A stretch of 33,747 nt of DNA from Bacteriovoracaceae bacterium (GCA_947461175.1 CANHIY010000016.1:1-33747), one strand, 5' to 3'. Shown: positions 8,441-17,537, numbered from the stretch's first letter. Notes: generated from the sequence alone by a model not told the origin. A program made the numbers and translations.

Positions 8441-8484
8441 GACAACCTGCCTTATTGAAAATTAGTGGTCATTTATCAGGCCCT

Positions 8485-8513
8485 TAATTAAGATAATTCC
8501 CGAAGAAAGACAA
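8485..8513 (-). promoter_or_regulatory. Candidate promoter for the 160-aa gene
   Basis: On the minus strand TTGTCT (8513-8508) and TAATTA (8490-8485) are 17 bases apart, 45 bases before the ATG. It lies in the 100-base divergent region shared with the thiolase gene. Confidence 0.5.
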
Positions 8514-8540
8514 CATTCATTCTTAAAAAAGGGTTTAATT

Positions 8541-9704
8541 ATGTCCGTTTATATCCTCGGTGGTGCTCGTACAGCAATTGGAAGTTTTATGGGAAATCTA
8601 TCAACAATACAGGCTCCTAAACTTGGAGCAGTGGCCATTGATGGGGCCCTTCAGAAAGCGAATATTGATAAGGCACTGGTGGATGAAGTATTTATGGGAA
8701 ATGTTATTACTTCTGGGGTAGGCCAGGCCCCGGCCAGACAGGCCCTCTTGGCCGCTGGTCTCCCTGAATCTGTGCCTGCAACGACGGTGGGAAAAGTTTG
8801 TGGCTCTGGTCTAAAGGCAGTTATTTTGGGAGCACAATCTATTTTAGCTGGAGATAACCAGGTGGTGGTTGCCGGGGGGATGGAAAATATGTCCCTTGCT
8901 CCCCATATTCTTCTGAATTCAAGAAATGGTTTTAAATTTGGCCCCACTGAAATGAAGGACTCCATGCAATGGGATGGCCTTTGGGATGTCTATTCCAATC
9001 GTGCCATGGGAAATTGTGCAGAAGAGTGTGCCAAAAAATACAACATGTCCCGGGAAGAACAGGATGCATTTGCGATTGAATCATTTAAGCGTGCTCAGTC
9101 ATCGACGAAGGAAGGTCTTTTTAAAGATGAAATAGTAGCTGTTAAGGTTCCTTCCAAGGGGGGAGCTGTTGATGTTGTGGAAGATGAGGGACCATTTAAG
9201 GCCAACTTTGAAAAAATGCCTGCCCTTAAACCGGCCTTTGAGAAAGATGGAACAATTACTGCTGCAAATGCTTCAACTATTAATGATGGAGCGGCAGCCG
9301 TAGTTCTGGCCGGTGAAGAGTATGCTCACAAAGCTGAGTTTAAAATCCTGGGTTATGCTTCTCATGCTCAGGGGCCAACTTGGTTCTCTACCGCACCTAT
9401 CATGGCCATGACGAAATCATTCAAAAAGGCTGGGTTAACAGTTGATCAAATTGATCTTTTTGAAATCAATGAAGCATTTGCTGCCGTTACTTTAGCCTCT
9501 ATGAAAGAATTAAAAATTCCGCATAATAAAGTAAATGTCTTTGGAGGAGCAGTTGCTCTTGGTCACCCTATAGGTGCTTCTGGAGCAAGAATTTTGGTAA
9601 CTCTTATGAACGCGATGAAAAAGAAAAACGCAAAATATGGCTGTGCTGCTATCTGTATTGGTGGTGGAGAGGCCCTTAGTCTTATTTTGGAGAAGATAAA
9701 ATAA
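8541..9704 (+). CDS. atoB: Acetyl-CoA C-acetyltransferase (thiolase)
   Basis: 387 residues, typical thiolase length. It cleaves acetoacetyl-CoA (or longer 3-ketoacyl-CoA) with CoA, or condenses two acetyl-CoA. Acyl-accepting Cys87 is in GKVCGSGLKA, the NEAFA motif is present, His342 lies in GGAVALGHPIGASGAR, and the proton-shuttling Cys372 lies in CIGGGEA. It completes the beta-oxidation steps whose other enzymes are in the hbd operon 2 kb away. AAGGG is placed before the ATG. Its stop overlaps the start of the cyclic-nucleotide-binding gene (TAATG), so the two are co-translated. The biosynthetic or degradative direction cannot be told from sequence. Confidence 0.95.
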   Translation: MSVYILGGARTAIGSFMGNLSTIQAPKLGAVAIDGALQKANIDKALVDEVFMGNVITSGVGQAPARQALLAAGLPESVPATTVGKVCGSGLKAVILGAQSILAGDNQVVVAGGMENMSLAPHILLNSRNGFKFGPTEMKDSMQWDGLWDVYSNRAMGNCAEECAKKYNMSREEQDAFAIESFKRAQSSTKEGLFKDEIVAVKVPSKGGAVDVVEDEGPFKANFEKMPALKPAFEKDGTITAANASTINDGAAAVVLAGEEYAHKAEFKILGYASHAQGPTWFSTAPIMAMTKSFKKAGLTVDQIDLFEINEAFAAVTLASMKELKIPHNKVNVFGGAVALGHPIGASGARILVTLMNAMKKKNAKYGCAAICIGGGEALSLILEKIK

Positions 9705-10807
9705 TGGCAGGTACCACCGGTTCTCAAGCAAAGTCTGGAATGAAAACTCTTAAAGCGGGTGAAGTGCTTTTTAATGACTCTGATCCCGCTGATTCTCTCT
9801 ATATTATCCAGAAGGGCCAGATACGTCTGTTCAAGCCAAAAGGAAAAGGATTTATAGAACTTGCAGTTCTAAGATCTGGAGAGGTTATTGGTGAAATGGC
9901 CTACTTTGACGAAGATGGTTCTGGAAGAAAACGCTCCTGCTCTGCTGCTGCAATCACTCCAGTTGAGGTCATTGAAATATCTTTTGTTGCCTTTGGAAAA
10001 ACCATGCAGTCCCTGAATCCATGGTTTAAAACTATTATCAACACCCTAGTCACAAGACTTAGAAAATCTAACATAAGGATTAAAGAACTTGAGGGCAATC
10101 AGGCCTCGGTGACTTATGCAGGAAAACATAGTGAATATGAATTCATGAAACCCATTGAGGTTATGAGAATTCTTGCCACCCTTTTTCTTGTATTTAAGGC
10201 CCATGGTGAAGTAAAGCATCAGGCCTTAGCGGTTCATAGGAAAATTCTTAATTTGTATTCACAGGAGATGTATCAAATTATTGAGGTTAAACTGGAGTCA
10301 ATTATTAATCTCCTCGTGGAGCTTGGCTGGATGGAAGTAAGAGAGGATGATGATGGATTACCCTTTCTCCTCCTTTTAAAAAACATGGAAATCATCAGAC
10401 AAATCTTTATTTTCTATAACAGTGAAAGACATCTTGTTGATGAGAAGAAAATGAAGATTGGTGAGAAGTGTGAAATGCTTATAGCCAAAATGATCGAAAG
10501 AGCACCGGTTTTACCACTTCTAGACATTCCAAATCTCCGGGTCATTGAGGGAATTCCTCCGAAGTTTACAAAATGCTACAACATAACAACTCTCATTGCT
10601 GAATTTAAAACCCAGGGAATTGCTCTCAATCCTGATCACATTGACGACGGAAAGGGGATTGGAATTTTTGGTGAAGTTATCATGCAGGATGGTCAGGTTT
10701 TGGTAGAAACTGATTTTCCTAAACTACAAAAGATGTATCCCATAATCCGATTCATGAATGCAGTTAAAAAATCTAATGTTGAGAAAATACCAGCTGGTGC
10801 TGTTTAG
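9704..10807 (+). CDS. Cyclic-nucleotide-binding domain protein with long unassigned C-terminus
   Basis: 367 residues. Residues about 12-125 form a cNMP-binding beta-roll: LKAGEVLFNDSDPADSLYII, then a phosphate-cassette-like GEMAYF with GSGRKRSCSAAA containing the Arg expected to contact the phosphate. A helix (RLRKSNIRIKELEG) follows. The remaining 230 residues are mostly helical, with EVMRILATLFLVFKAHGE and a winged-helix-like middle. I see no clear CRP-type recognition helix. It may be a cAMP- or c-di-GMP-responsive regulator, though ligand and output are unknown. It starts on the thiolase stop codon (TAATG), an unusually tight link between a metabolic enzyme and a signalling protein. Its stop overlaps the stop of the convergent lipoprotein gene by four bases. 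Confidence 0.85.
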   Translation: MAGTTGSQAKSGMKTLKAGEVLFNDSDPADSLYIIQKGQIRLFKPKGKGFIELAVLRSGEVIGEMAYFDEDGSGRKRSCSAAAITPVEVIEISFVAFGKTMQSLNPWFKTIINTLVTRLRKSNIRIKELEGNQASVTYAGKHSEYEFMKPIEVMRILATLFLVFKAHGEVKHQALAVHRKILNLYSQEMYQIIEVKLESIINLLVELGWMEVREDDDGLPFLLLLKNMEIIRQIFIFYNSERHLVDEKKMKIGEKCEMLIAKMIERAPVLPLLDIPNLRVIEGIPPKFTKCYNITTLIAEFKTQGIALNPDHIDDGKGIGIFGEVIMQDGQVLVETDFPKLQKMYPIIRFMNAVKKSNVEKIPAGAV

Positions 10808-12225
10808 ATACCTGCTGGAATAAAGTTGACGTCTACTTTATCACCGGATTTGAAATAATTAGCACTCCCATTCAGTTTAAGCATAAAACCTGTCCTGATG
10901 ATGGGTGGATTCTCATCACCGGGGGAGGGATACGGTGCTTTAATATTTCTGGTCATTACACTAGAAGTTTGATCACTCCAGCCATTAGTCATACTTTTTG
11001 GTATCACAGATCCGTTTATGCGGACACTTATTGTTTCAACTTTCGGTTTCTGAGGAAGAACAATATAATTAAAATATTCAGTCCTTGAAACAGACGTTAC
11101 AAGAATACAATCGGGATGAGTAACTAAATTATTAAACCGAATAAAATGTCGCCCTGTCACTGGCTCACCGGGAGTAGGAAGTTCTCTGGTCTGGACAGTT
11201 TGAGAAGAACCCTTATCTTCATAAAACCAATCAACATCTCTGGTGAGGGTTACGCTTGAACCATTAGACGAAATTTTTCTAACCCTGATCTCATCGATAG
11301 AAACCATTTCGTTATTTTCAGCAAAAGTAATGGGCCAATACCTGTACTTATGAGGAAGAACCACTTGTTTGATAGAACTATTGATGGCACCAAAAATTGA
11401 ACTGACTCCGTTTGTACTACATAGATCATAACTGTCCATGTTCGAGTTATTATCTTGGGCCATGGAGTCAGTATAGAGATCCTGAGACATTTTTACATAT
11501 GACTTTAGAGCAGTCCTGAACCCTTGAGAGCAAACAGTTTTTGCAGTGACTGAAATCATTCTTAGTTGAAGGGAGTTAAGATTTGATTTTAAGTTCCTAA
11601 AACTTGTTAGTCGGGTAGTGTAATTTAGTTGATTGAATCTGGTTTCTCCATTTAGAAAGCCTGAGTCCTCTTCAATTTCAAGATCCCGTCCATTGGAAAC
11701 AAGAACAACGATTAAATGGGAGTTGTTTCTGATTAATAAGTTTTTGTGAAAATCGATGAAACCGACGATCCGGCCAAGTCCTTTTTCTACACCATTTACT
11801 GGGGCATTATTAAAAAAAGAAAACTCCGAAGCACTAGAAACTCTTCTAGAGTCAGAGGGGATACCAGTAAGTTCAGAAGAATTGGTAATGACCTGAAAGT
11901 CATTATTTCCCCCAGAGGTCTCTATTAGGGGTGTGCCAACAACTCTGTAATCGAATTCATTGGAGAGGCTATTAATGGTAGCACTGATTGCATTTTTTAG
12001 GTCGTTTGCGATGTAGTATGAACTTGATGAATTATCTATGACATAAACTACGTCAACTTTTGGTTTAATCAGCGTATAAGCTGAGCAAGAACTGTGGGTA
12101 AAGTTTGAGAGTGGGCTTGCACTTTCTGAAGTGGACTTTGGAACTGTTCCAAACTGTTCGTCTCCACAACCTATTAAGGCGGTTAAACAAAGAAGAGCAA
12201 TAAAACCTGACCACTTAATTTTCAT
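10804..12225 (-). CDS. vWA-like lipoprotein
   Basis: 473 residues. The signal with lipobox LIGC makes Cys20 the lipidation site. From about residue 56 a von Willebrand A fold begins: VDVVYVIDNSSSSY carries a MIDAS-type DxSxS (Asp64, Ser66, Ser68), and HLIVVLVSNGRD later fits a central vWA strand. The C-terminal 200 residues look beta-rich (RYWPITFAENN, EIRVRKISSNGSSVTLTRD), perhaps an extra binding domain. Probably a surface or periplasmic lipoprotein for protein binding or adhesion (inference). It stands alone, convergent and stop-overlapping with the cNMP-binding gene and divergent from the PilZ gene. Confidence 0.85.
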   Translation of the reverse strand: MKIKWSGFIALLCLTALIGCGDEQFGTVPKSTSESASPLSNFTHSSCSAYTLIKPKVDVVYVIDNSSSSYYIANDLKNAISATINSLSNEFDYRVVGTPLIETSGGNNDFQVITNSSELTGIPSDSRRVSSASEFSFFNNAPVNGVEKGLGRIVGFIDFHKNLLIRNNSHLIVVLVSNGRDLEIEEDSGFLNGETRFNQLNYTTRLTSFRNLKSNLNSLQLRMISVTAKTVCSQGFRTALKSYVKMSQDLYTDSMAQDNNSNMDSYDLCSTNGVSSIFGAINSSIKQVVLPHKYRYWPITFAENNEMVSIDEIRVRKISSNGSSVTLTRDVDWFYEDKGSSQTVQTRELPTPGEPVTGRHFIRFNNLVTHPDCILVTSVSRTEYFNYIVLPQKPKVETISVRINGSVIPKSMTNGWSDQTSSVMTRNIKAPYPSPGDENPPIIRTGFMLKLNGSANYFKSGDKVDVNFIPAGI

Positions 12226-12333
12226 TTTTATACCTTCACACTACTCATGCTTCCTATCGGGATGAATGGAGTAAAACTTTAGACAATTAGTTGATAAGAA
12301 TTATTAGTTTTTAGGCAAGATTTTCCCTCTGAG

Positions 12334-12361
12334 TTCAATTTCAGATAGGTCAGGTTAAAAT
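12334..12361 (+). promoter_or_regulatory. Candidate promoter for the GYF-PilZ operon
   Basis: TTCAAT (12334-12339), a 16-base spacer and TAAAAT (12356-12361) lie 35 bases upstream of the ATG at 12397. The -35 match is modest. Confidence 0.4.
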
Positions 12362-12396
12362 GGGATTAATAATTATTTCAATGATTTGAGGATTGT

Positions 12397-13176
12397 ATGG
12401 CGGATAAATGGTACTACGTTCAAAAAGGTAATCGTCATGGGCCCGTTTCTTTTGAAGTTATCCTTGAACTAATTGATAACAAAGATTTAGGCACAGAGGA
12501 ATTTGTCTGGAAAAAAGGTTTTGAAACCTGGAAAAAAATCAAAGAGGTTGAAGAGCTTCAGAGGACAAACAAAATTGAAGCAGAGGAAGTTCTTCCTCCG
12601 GAAATCAATGTTTCCTTTAACGAATTTTCTCTAAAAGAGCTTACTCCTGAGGAGAGAAATCTTTATGTGAGAATTGGGGCTGATAGAGGTTCTTCAACAA
12701 CCGAATATGGTCCTTTTTCACTAAATCAAGTTCAAAAGTTGTTCAAAGAAAATAGAATTAATGGGAAAACATATCTTTTTATCAAAGGAACAAATAATTG
12801 GAAAATGCTTGCAGATTTTAAAGATTATGAAGCAGTTTTCGAAGAAGTTCCACCAGTTATCAAAGAATCTGAGAGAAGAATGACAGTGAGAAAGCCATTT
12901 ATTGCTAGGATTTTCTTCAATAATGACAAAAAATTCTATGAGGGAATTTGCCGCGACATTTCTGTGGGAGGAATGCAGATTTTAGTTGATGGTTTTAACG
13001 GAAATGTTGGAGATAAAATTTCTATGAATGTTCATCCCGAAAATAGTGATTATCATTTTGCCGCGTCTGGAGTTGTTTTACGCCTTTTGGAGGGGCAATC
13101 TGGGTTATCCTTTAGATTTCAGAATTTATCTGGTGAAGCAAGACTGGCGATTGAAAAGTACATACAAGAAAATTAA
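12397..13176 (+). CDS. Tandem GYF_2-like domains plus PilZ c-di-GMP receptor domain
   Basis: 259 residues. Residues 4-54 (WYYVQKGNRHGPVSFEVILE ... WKKGFETWKKI) match the GYF_2/DUF4339 pattern. A second copy at about 89-145 has EYGPFSLNQVQKLF and IKGTNNWKML. Residues 158-257 form a PilZ domain with the c-di-GMP motifs RxxxR (Arg161, Arg165) and DxSxxG (Asp187, Ser189, Gly192), both intact, so it should bind c-di-GMP. GYF-like modules usually bind peptides, so it may act as a c-di-GMP-controlled adaptor (inference). First of a three-gene operon with the hydrolase (2-base gap) and the lipoprotein. Confidence 0.88.
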   Translation: MADKWYYVQKGNRHGPVSFEVILELIDNKDLGTEEFVWKKGFETWKKIKEVEELQRTNKIEAEEVLPPEINVSFNEFSLKELTPEERNLYVRIGADRGSSTTEYGPFSLNQVQKLFKENRINGKTYLFIKGTNNWKMLADFKDYEAVFEEVPPVIKESERRMTVRKPFIARIFFNNDKKFYEGICRDISVGGMQILVDGFNGNVGDKISMNVHPENSDYHFAASGVVLRLLEGQSGLSFRFQNLSGEARLAIEKYIQEN

Positions 13177-13178
13177 CA

Positions 13179-14066
13179 GTGGTTTCAAAAATTGTGCCTT
13201 TTGAAAATAAAGATTTCTCAATACCTTCTTCTGATGGAGGATCAGAGATTTTTGTCCGCCATTTTTTTCGAGGACAACCATCTGTACATTTCTTTATCGT
13301 CCATGGCGCCCTGGAGCATTCAGGTCGTCATATGGAGCTCATTCATTTTTTGCTTAAAAATTATAATCATGTTGCTGTAACAACTTTTGACAGCATCGGA
13401 CATGGAAGGAGTGGGGGAGTACGGGCCCACGTGGAAAATTTTAGTCATTATCTCGATGATTTTTTTAAAGTTGGTGAGTTTGTTCATTCTAGAAATACGG
13501 ACCATACAAAGACTTTTATTCTGGCACATAGTCTTGGAGGGCTGGTAACTCTTACTAAACTTCTTGATCCCTCTCATGGTTATCCATTTCCAGTTAAGGG
13601 AGTAGTGTTTTCAAGTCCCTGTATCAGGCCAAACACGATTCTTGCCCCGTTTTCTTTAAAACTTCTTGATAAATTAAATACTATTCTTCCTAAATTCCAC
13701 ATTCCTATGATCTATTCGGGTAAAGATCTAACGAGAGACGCTGAAAGGGCCAACGATTTTGATACAGATTCATTAATTCCAAAGTTTATGAGCGTTAGGA
13801 TGGCAAAAGAGATCATCGATGCCAGTAATAATCTCATAGGACAGTCTTATTATCTTAAATTACCATGTTTATTTCTTATTTCTGGCACCGATAAAATTGT
13901 AGACCCTCATAGCACTCTTCTTTTTGCTCATGGGATTGATAAAGAACTGGTTAAAATTATAGAGTATCCTGATCACTTCCACGAATTATGGAATGAAGTT
14001 GATCGTCTGGAAATTTTCCAAACCATGAAGTCATGGATAGATAAGCAGCTTAAGGAGTCTAGATGA
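13179..14066 (+). CDS. Alpha/beta hydrolase, lysophospholipase / monoacylglycerol lipase type
   Basis: 295 residues. Motifs of the serine-aminopeptidase/monoglyceride-lipase group: VHGALEHSGRH (oxyanion side), DSIGHGRSGG, nucleophile Ser118 in AHSLGG, acid Asp238 in SGTDKIVD, and base His268 in DHFHELWNE. There is no signal peptide, so it is cytosolic or loosely membrane-bound. It would release fatty acids from lysophospholipids or monoacylglycerol, which could feed the beta-oxidation enzymes nearby (inference). The start is GTG at 13179, two bases after the PilZ stop, with only a weak AAGAAA ribosome site, so it probably relies on translational coupling. Its stop overlaps the next start (ATGA). 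Confidence 0.88.
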   Translation: MVSKIVPFENKDFSIPSSDGGSEIFVRHFFRGQPSVHFFIVHGALEHSGRHMELIHFLLKNYNHVAVTTFDSIGHGRSGGVRAHVENFSHYLDDFFKVGEFVHSRNTDHTKTFILAHSLGGLVTLTKLLDPSHGYPFPVKGVVFSSPCIRPNTILAPFSLKLLDKLNTILPKFHIPMIYSGKDLTRDAERANDFDTDSLIPKFMSVRMAKEIIDASNNLIGQSYYLKLPCLFLISGTDKIVDPHSTLLFAHGIDKELVKIIEYPDHFHELWNEVDRLEIFQTMKSWIDKQLKESR

Positions 14067-14593
14067 AGTTCATTTTTACCCTTCTAGTTTTAGTGATTTC
14101 TGGATGTGCCGCTTATAAGAGTTATAATCAAACCACTCTCGGACAGGTTGTTTTGAGGGGAGGAGTTTATGAAAAAGATTCCTGGAACGAGGCGCTGGTT
14201 TTCAGAAGAATGAGTTGGTATCACGGGATGACTCTATACTTTGATGCGCTCATTTGGGAGGCAAGAGTGGACTCACCTTTTACTCAGTGGTTTTCCCCTC
14301 ATGAAAAAGAATTTTTTACCAAGTGTGAAAGATTTTTAGTTACTGCTGGCTACAGTGCTGACCCCTCAAAAATTTCACATGTAAATTTTCGAGAACAAAT
14401 GAAGTTAAATGGTTTCGATGATGTCGTCATTAATAGTTTTGCCTCAGCATTAAAAAGCCATCCTTCTGCTCAGGATTGGCGCCTTCAAAATTATAAAATG
14501 ATGGGGTACTGTAAAAGGTCTCCAACGAGACTAGGGACTGAAAATTTGGCGATTAATTTTCCAAGTTTCAGGCAGTTAGAGGTTGACCTCTAA
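14063..14593 (+). CDS. Lipoprotein of unknown function
   Basis: 176 residues. MKFIFTLLVLVISGCAAY is a lipoprotein signal with lipobox ISGC (Cys15). The mature part is rich in aromatic residues (SWYHGMTLYFDALIWEAR) and shows no domain I recognise. It is translationally coupled to the upstream hydrolase through an ATGA overlap, so it may be its envelope partner, but no function can be assigned. Confidence 0.78.
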   Translation: MKFIFTLLVLVISGCAAYKSYNQTTLGQVVLRGGVYEKDSWNEALVFRRMSWYHGMTLYFDALIWEARVDSPFTQWFSPHEKEFFTKCERFLVTAGYSADPSKISHVNFREQMKLNGFDDVVINSFASALKSHPSAQDWRLQNYKMMGYCKRSPTRLGTENLAINFPSFRQLEVDL

Positions 14594-14666
14594 GTCATTT
14601 TACCAAAAAAGAAATGTTATTATTCTTAAGTTTATCTTCTAGAAACCGAAAAGATGTTGAGGTTCT

Positions 14667-16661
14667 ATGAGCGACAACAAATATCAGCGGTTCGGAAAAT
14701 ATCTGATACTTGATCATCTGATTGATGGTGGTATGGCAAAAATTTGTCGCGCACGTTATTTGGGTGAGCAGGCAAAAAAGATGGTTGCCATTAAAATGGT
14801 TCAGCCTCAATTCTCTAGTGATGAAGCCTTTGTTCGAATGTTTCATGATGAGTTAAATATTACATTTGGTATGGTTCATCCAAACATCATGCAGGTTTAT
14901 GATTATGGTAAAGTTAATGGTCAACTTTATACTGCAATGGAGTACATTCATGGTGCGAATTTAAAGCAGTTTCTTGATCGTATTAAAGAGAAGAAAAAAG
15001 TATTTCCCGTAGAAACCTGTTGTTTTATTATTTCTCAAGTTTGTCTTGGTCTTCATTATGCTCATACCTTTACTGATAAATTAACTGGAAAACCTTGTAA
15101 GATTGTTCATCGTGACATCTCTCCACATAATATAATGCTTACTTATGACGGCGCTGTGAAAGTCATTGATTTTGGTATAGCCAAGGCCAATACCAATTCT
15201 GAGGCTACTCAAGCTGGAACGATTAAAGGAAAACTTACTTACCTCGCCCCTGAATATCTGGATGGATTAGTTTTGGATGCCAGATATGATGAGTTTGCAG
15301 TTGGTATTACTCTTTGGGAAATGTTGTGCTCCAGAAAGCTTTTTCAAGCAAACAATGATCTTGCGGTTTTAAAACAAATACAAGCTTGTAAAATTGCTCC
15401 TCCATCTCAGATTAATCCTCTCGTTCCAAAAGAATTAGATGAAATAGTTCTGAAGGCACTATCTAAAGATCGCTCACAACGATACGAGAATTTAGATCAA
15501 ATGAATCGTGCCTTGGTTCGCTTCCTTTACTCAACCTATCCAAATTTTAACCCTTCAGATCTAAAGGAGTTTTCAACTGATCTTTTTAAAAATGAAATAT
15601 CAAGTGATGATGTGAAATTTGTTAAGTATGGAAATATTGATATTCTTCCATACATTCAAGAAATGAAGGAAGAAGAGAACCGGTCGGGAAAATTTAAAAA
15701 GTCAGATGTTCTTATTTCCCGTGAATCTTCTCCTAAAGCACCTACGAGAGAAAAAATCCGCGAAATTGAAATGGAAATTCAGCCGATCCAGGTTGAAATA
15801 GGAAATGATGTACCTCCTGTTCCTGTAGAAAAAAGCACCACAAAGAAATTAAATAAAACCTCTCTTCAACCAAAACCCTCTCAAAAAAATACCAATATTC
15901 ATTCTGTTGCCTCATCCACTCGAGTTGGTCAAAGGGATAGGGGCATTGACTCAAACGACGAGAAAGATTCTTTTAATTACGAACATGAAAAAAATCGGTC
16001 CGCATCAATTGTTGTGTTATTTTTTGCGGCATCTTTTGCAGGTGTATTTTATTTTAATGGAGATTTAACGGAAGAACTTTTTGGCTTTAACCTATCCAAA
16101 ATGCTAAACAGTGAATCGGGTAGGACCATTACCACGGTTTCTCCTCCTCCAGTTATAACTACGAAACCCGTTGTTGAAAAACCTGATGAATCAGTTCCTC
16201 TTGTTCAACCGCCTCCCCCAGGATCTGGGAAAGAGGGAAAAATCATACTTGGTGGAATTGATATTGAAATGATTATTACGATCAATGGCGAGAGAGTTGA
16301 GTACTATGGAAGACCACTATCACTCCATCTCAATAAAGAGAATAATATTACCATTAAAAAGAATGGTTATCTTCCTTATACTACATATGTAACCCTCACT
16401 AATGAAAAGAATTCACAAGTCGTGATGATTCCTCCACTAGAAAAGGCGAGAAAAGGGTTTTTAACAACTTCTCAAAGTTATACTCCAGGTTCAAAACTCA
16501 TTTATATTGAGGCAGGGGAAAAGGTTGAAAGAGAGCTTCCTTTTAAAGATATAGAAGTGACGGTTGGAATTTATGAGGGAACAGTATTCAACCCGATCAT
16601 AGGAACTGAAAAGAAAGTTGAGTTCATCATCGATGAGAATAAAAAACACATTCTTGAATAG
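14667..16661 (+). CDS. Transmembrane Ser/Thr protein kinase with C-terminal PEGA-like domain
   Basis: 664 residues. Kinase domain about 9-295: glycine-loop remnant DGGMAKI, Lys43 in VAIK, Glu62, catalytic HRD (148-150) with Asn155, DFG (168-170) and APE (194-196). All key residues are present, so it should be active. The catalytic loop is HRDISPHN, the variant common in myxobacterial-type kinases. A long Pro/Lys-rich linker follows, then one transmembrane span (about 445-463), a Pro-rich stretch, and a beta-rich domain (about 527-590) with GGIDIEMIITINGERV and NGYLPYTTYVTL, like PEGA-type domains outside the membrane. It probably phosphorylates cytosolic regulators; FHA proteins are natural readers and one is encoded 4.5 kb away. 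Monocistronic by spacing. Confidence 0.93.
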   Translation: MSDNKYQRFGKYLILDHLIDGGMAKICRARYLGEQAKKMVAIKMVQPQFSSDEAFVRMFHDELNITFGMVHPNIMQVYDYGKVNGQLYTAMEYIHGANLKQFLDRIKEKKKVFPVETCCFIISQVCLGLHYAHTFTDKLTGKPCKIVHRDISPHNIMLTYDGAVKVIDFGIAKANTNSEATQAGTIKGKLTYLAPEYLDGLVLDARYDEFAVGITLWEMLCSRKLFQANNDLAVLKQIQACKIAPPSQINPLVPKELDEIVLKALSKDRSQRYENLDQMNRALVRFLYSTYPNFNPSDLKEFSTDLFKNEISSDDVKFVKYGNIDILPYIQEMKEEENRSGKFKKSDVLISRESSPKAPTREKIREIEMEIQPIQVEIGNDVPPVPVEKSTTKKLNKTSLQPKPSQKNTNIHSVASSTRVGQRDRGIDSNDEKDSFNYEHEKNRSASIVVLFFAASFAGVFYFNGDLTEELFGFNLSKMLNSESGRTITTVSPPPVITTKPVVEKPDESVPLVQPPPPGSGKEGKIILGGIDIEMIITINGERVEYYGRPLSLHLNKENNITIKKNGYLPYTTYVTLTNEKNSQVVMIPPLEKARKGFLTTSQSYTPGSKLIYIEAGEKVERELPFKDIEVTVGIYEGTVFNPIIGTEKKVEFIIDENKKHILE

Positions 16662-16664
16662 GCT

Positions 16665-17537
16665 CTAGGATGTAGGCCCCTGGAACCTTTGTGATTGTTT
16701 GAAGCGATTAACCTTTCTCATGTTTAAAAGTTTAATAATTTCAGCCGCCGTTTCTTCTAATGCCTTCCCAGTAACATTAAAGACAGGCCATCTCTTATTC
16801 TCAGAAAAAATCCTGTTTGCCCATTCAATTTCAATACTTACTTTTGAGAGGTCAGCGTAATCTCCTTCGTCATTGGAGAGTCCAAGTCTCGATAGACGAT
16901 TCTTACGAATTTTAAAAAGTTCATCAGCGTCAATAGTTAGTCCAAAAATTTTTCTTTGATCAATTTCAAAAAGTTTTTCAGGAAGTGGAACATTCATCAC
17001 AATAGGTACATTGACAGTTTTTATCCCTTCCAAAGACAGGTACATAGAAAGAGGTGTTTTAGATGTTCTAGATATGCCTACAAGAATGACATCGGCTTCC
17101 TCTAAAGAATTTATGTTTCTTCCATCATCATGATTGAGAGTGAATTCAATAGCAGCAACACGTTTAAAATACTGATCATTAACGGCATGTAAAAGACCAG
17201 GTTGATAATTGGGCTCTGCTTCAAAAAAATTTGAGAAAGTTGTCAGGAGTGGGCCCATCACATCTACGGCCCTAACATGGTCTCTCTTAGATAAATCTGC
17301 AATATAATTCCTGAGTTCCACGGATACGATGGTATAAATGACGATATCGTGATGAAGGGCCGCTTCCTGAAAAATAGCATCAACTTGTTCCTTCATCCGG
17401 ATGTTTTTGTAGCGAGTAAAGAATATTTCTTTATCCTGAAATTGTGTCATCGCCGCTCTGGTGATGGCGGACGCCGTCTCTCCGGTGCCATCAGAAATCA
17501 CGATAACTTTTAGTTTGTCATGAGAAGGAATCATCAT
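16665..17537 (-). CDS. Bifunctional kinase-pyrophosphorylase regulating a PEP-forming enzyme (PSRP/PpsR, DUF299)
   Basis: 290 residues, close to the family's about 270-280. Such proteins use ADP to inactivate, and phosphate to reactivate, pyruvate phosphate dikinase or PEP synthase by phosphorylating a Thr. Family motifs: VIVISDGTGETA (11-22) and P-loop GISRTSKTP (154-162), then the conserved NVP and PEKLFEIDQRKIFGLTID block. Which target it controls cannot be decided, as neither ppdK nor ppsA is in the window. Two consecutive ATGs (17537, 17534) could start it and no strong ribosome site is visible. Only three bases separate its stop from the convergent kinase gene. Confidence 0.93.
   Translation of the reverse strand: MMIPSHDKLKVIVISDGTGETASAITRAAMTQFQDKEIFFTRYKNIRMKEQVDAIFQEAALHHDIVIYTIVSVELRNYIADLSKRDHVRAVDVMGPLLTTFSNFFEAEPNYQPGLLHAVNDQYFKRVAAIEFTLNHDDGRNINSLEEADVILVGISRTSKTPLSMYLSLEGIKTVNVPIVMNVPLPEKLFEIDQRKIFGLTIDADELFKIRKNRLSRLGLSNDEGDYADLSKVSIEIEWANRIFSENKRWPVFNVTGKALEETAAEIIKLLNMRKVNRFKQSQRFQGPTS

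Noticed and set aside
14595-14846. 83-codon minus-strand frame at the kinase start
   Set aside because: Antisense to the kinase N-terminus and without a ribosome site; the kinase frame is certain.
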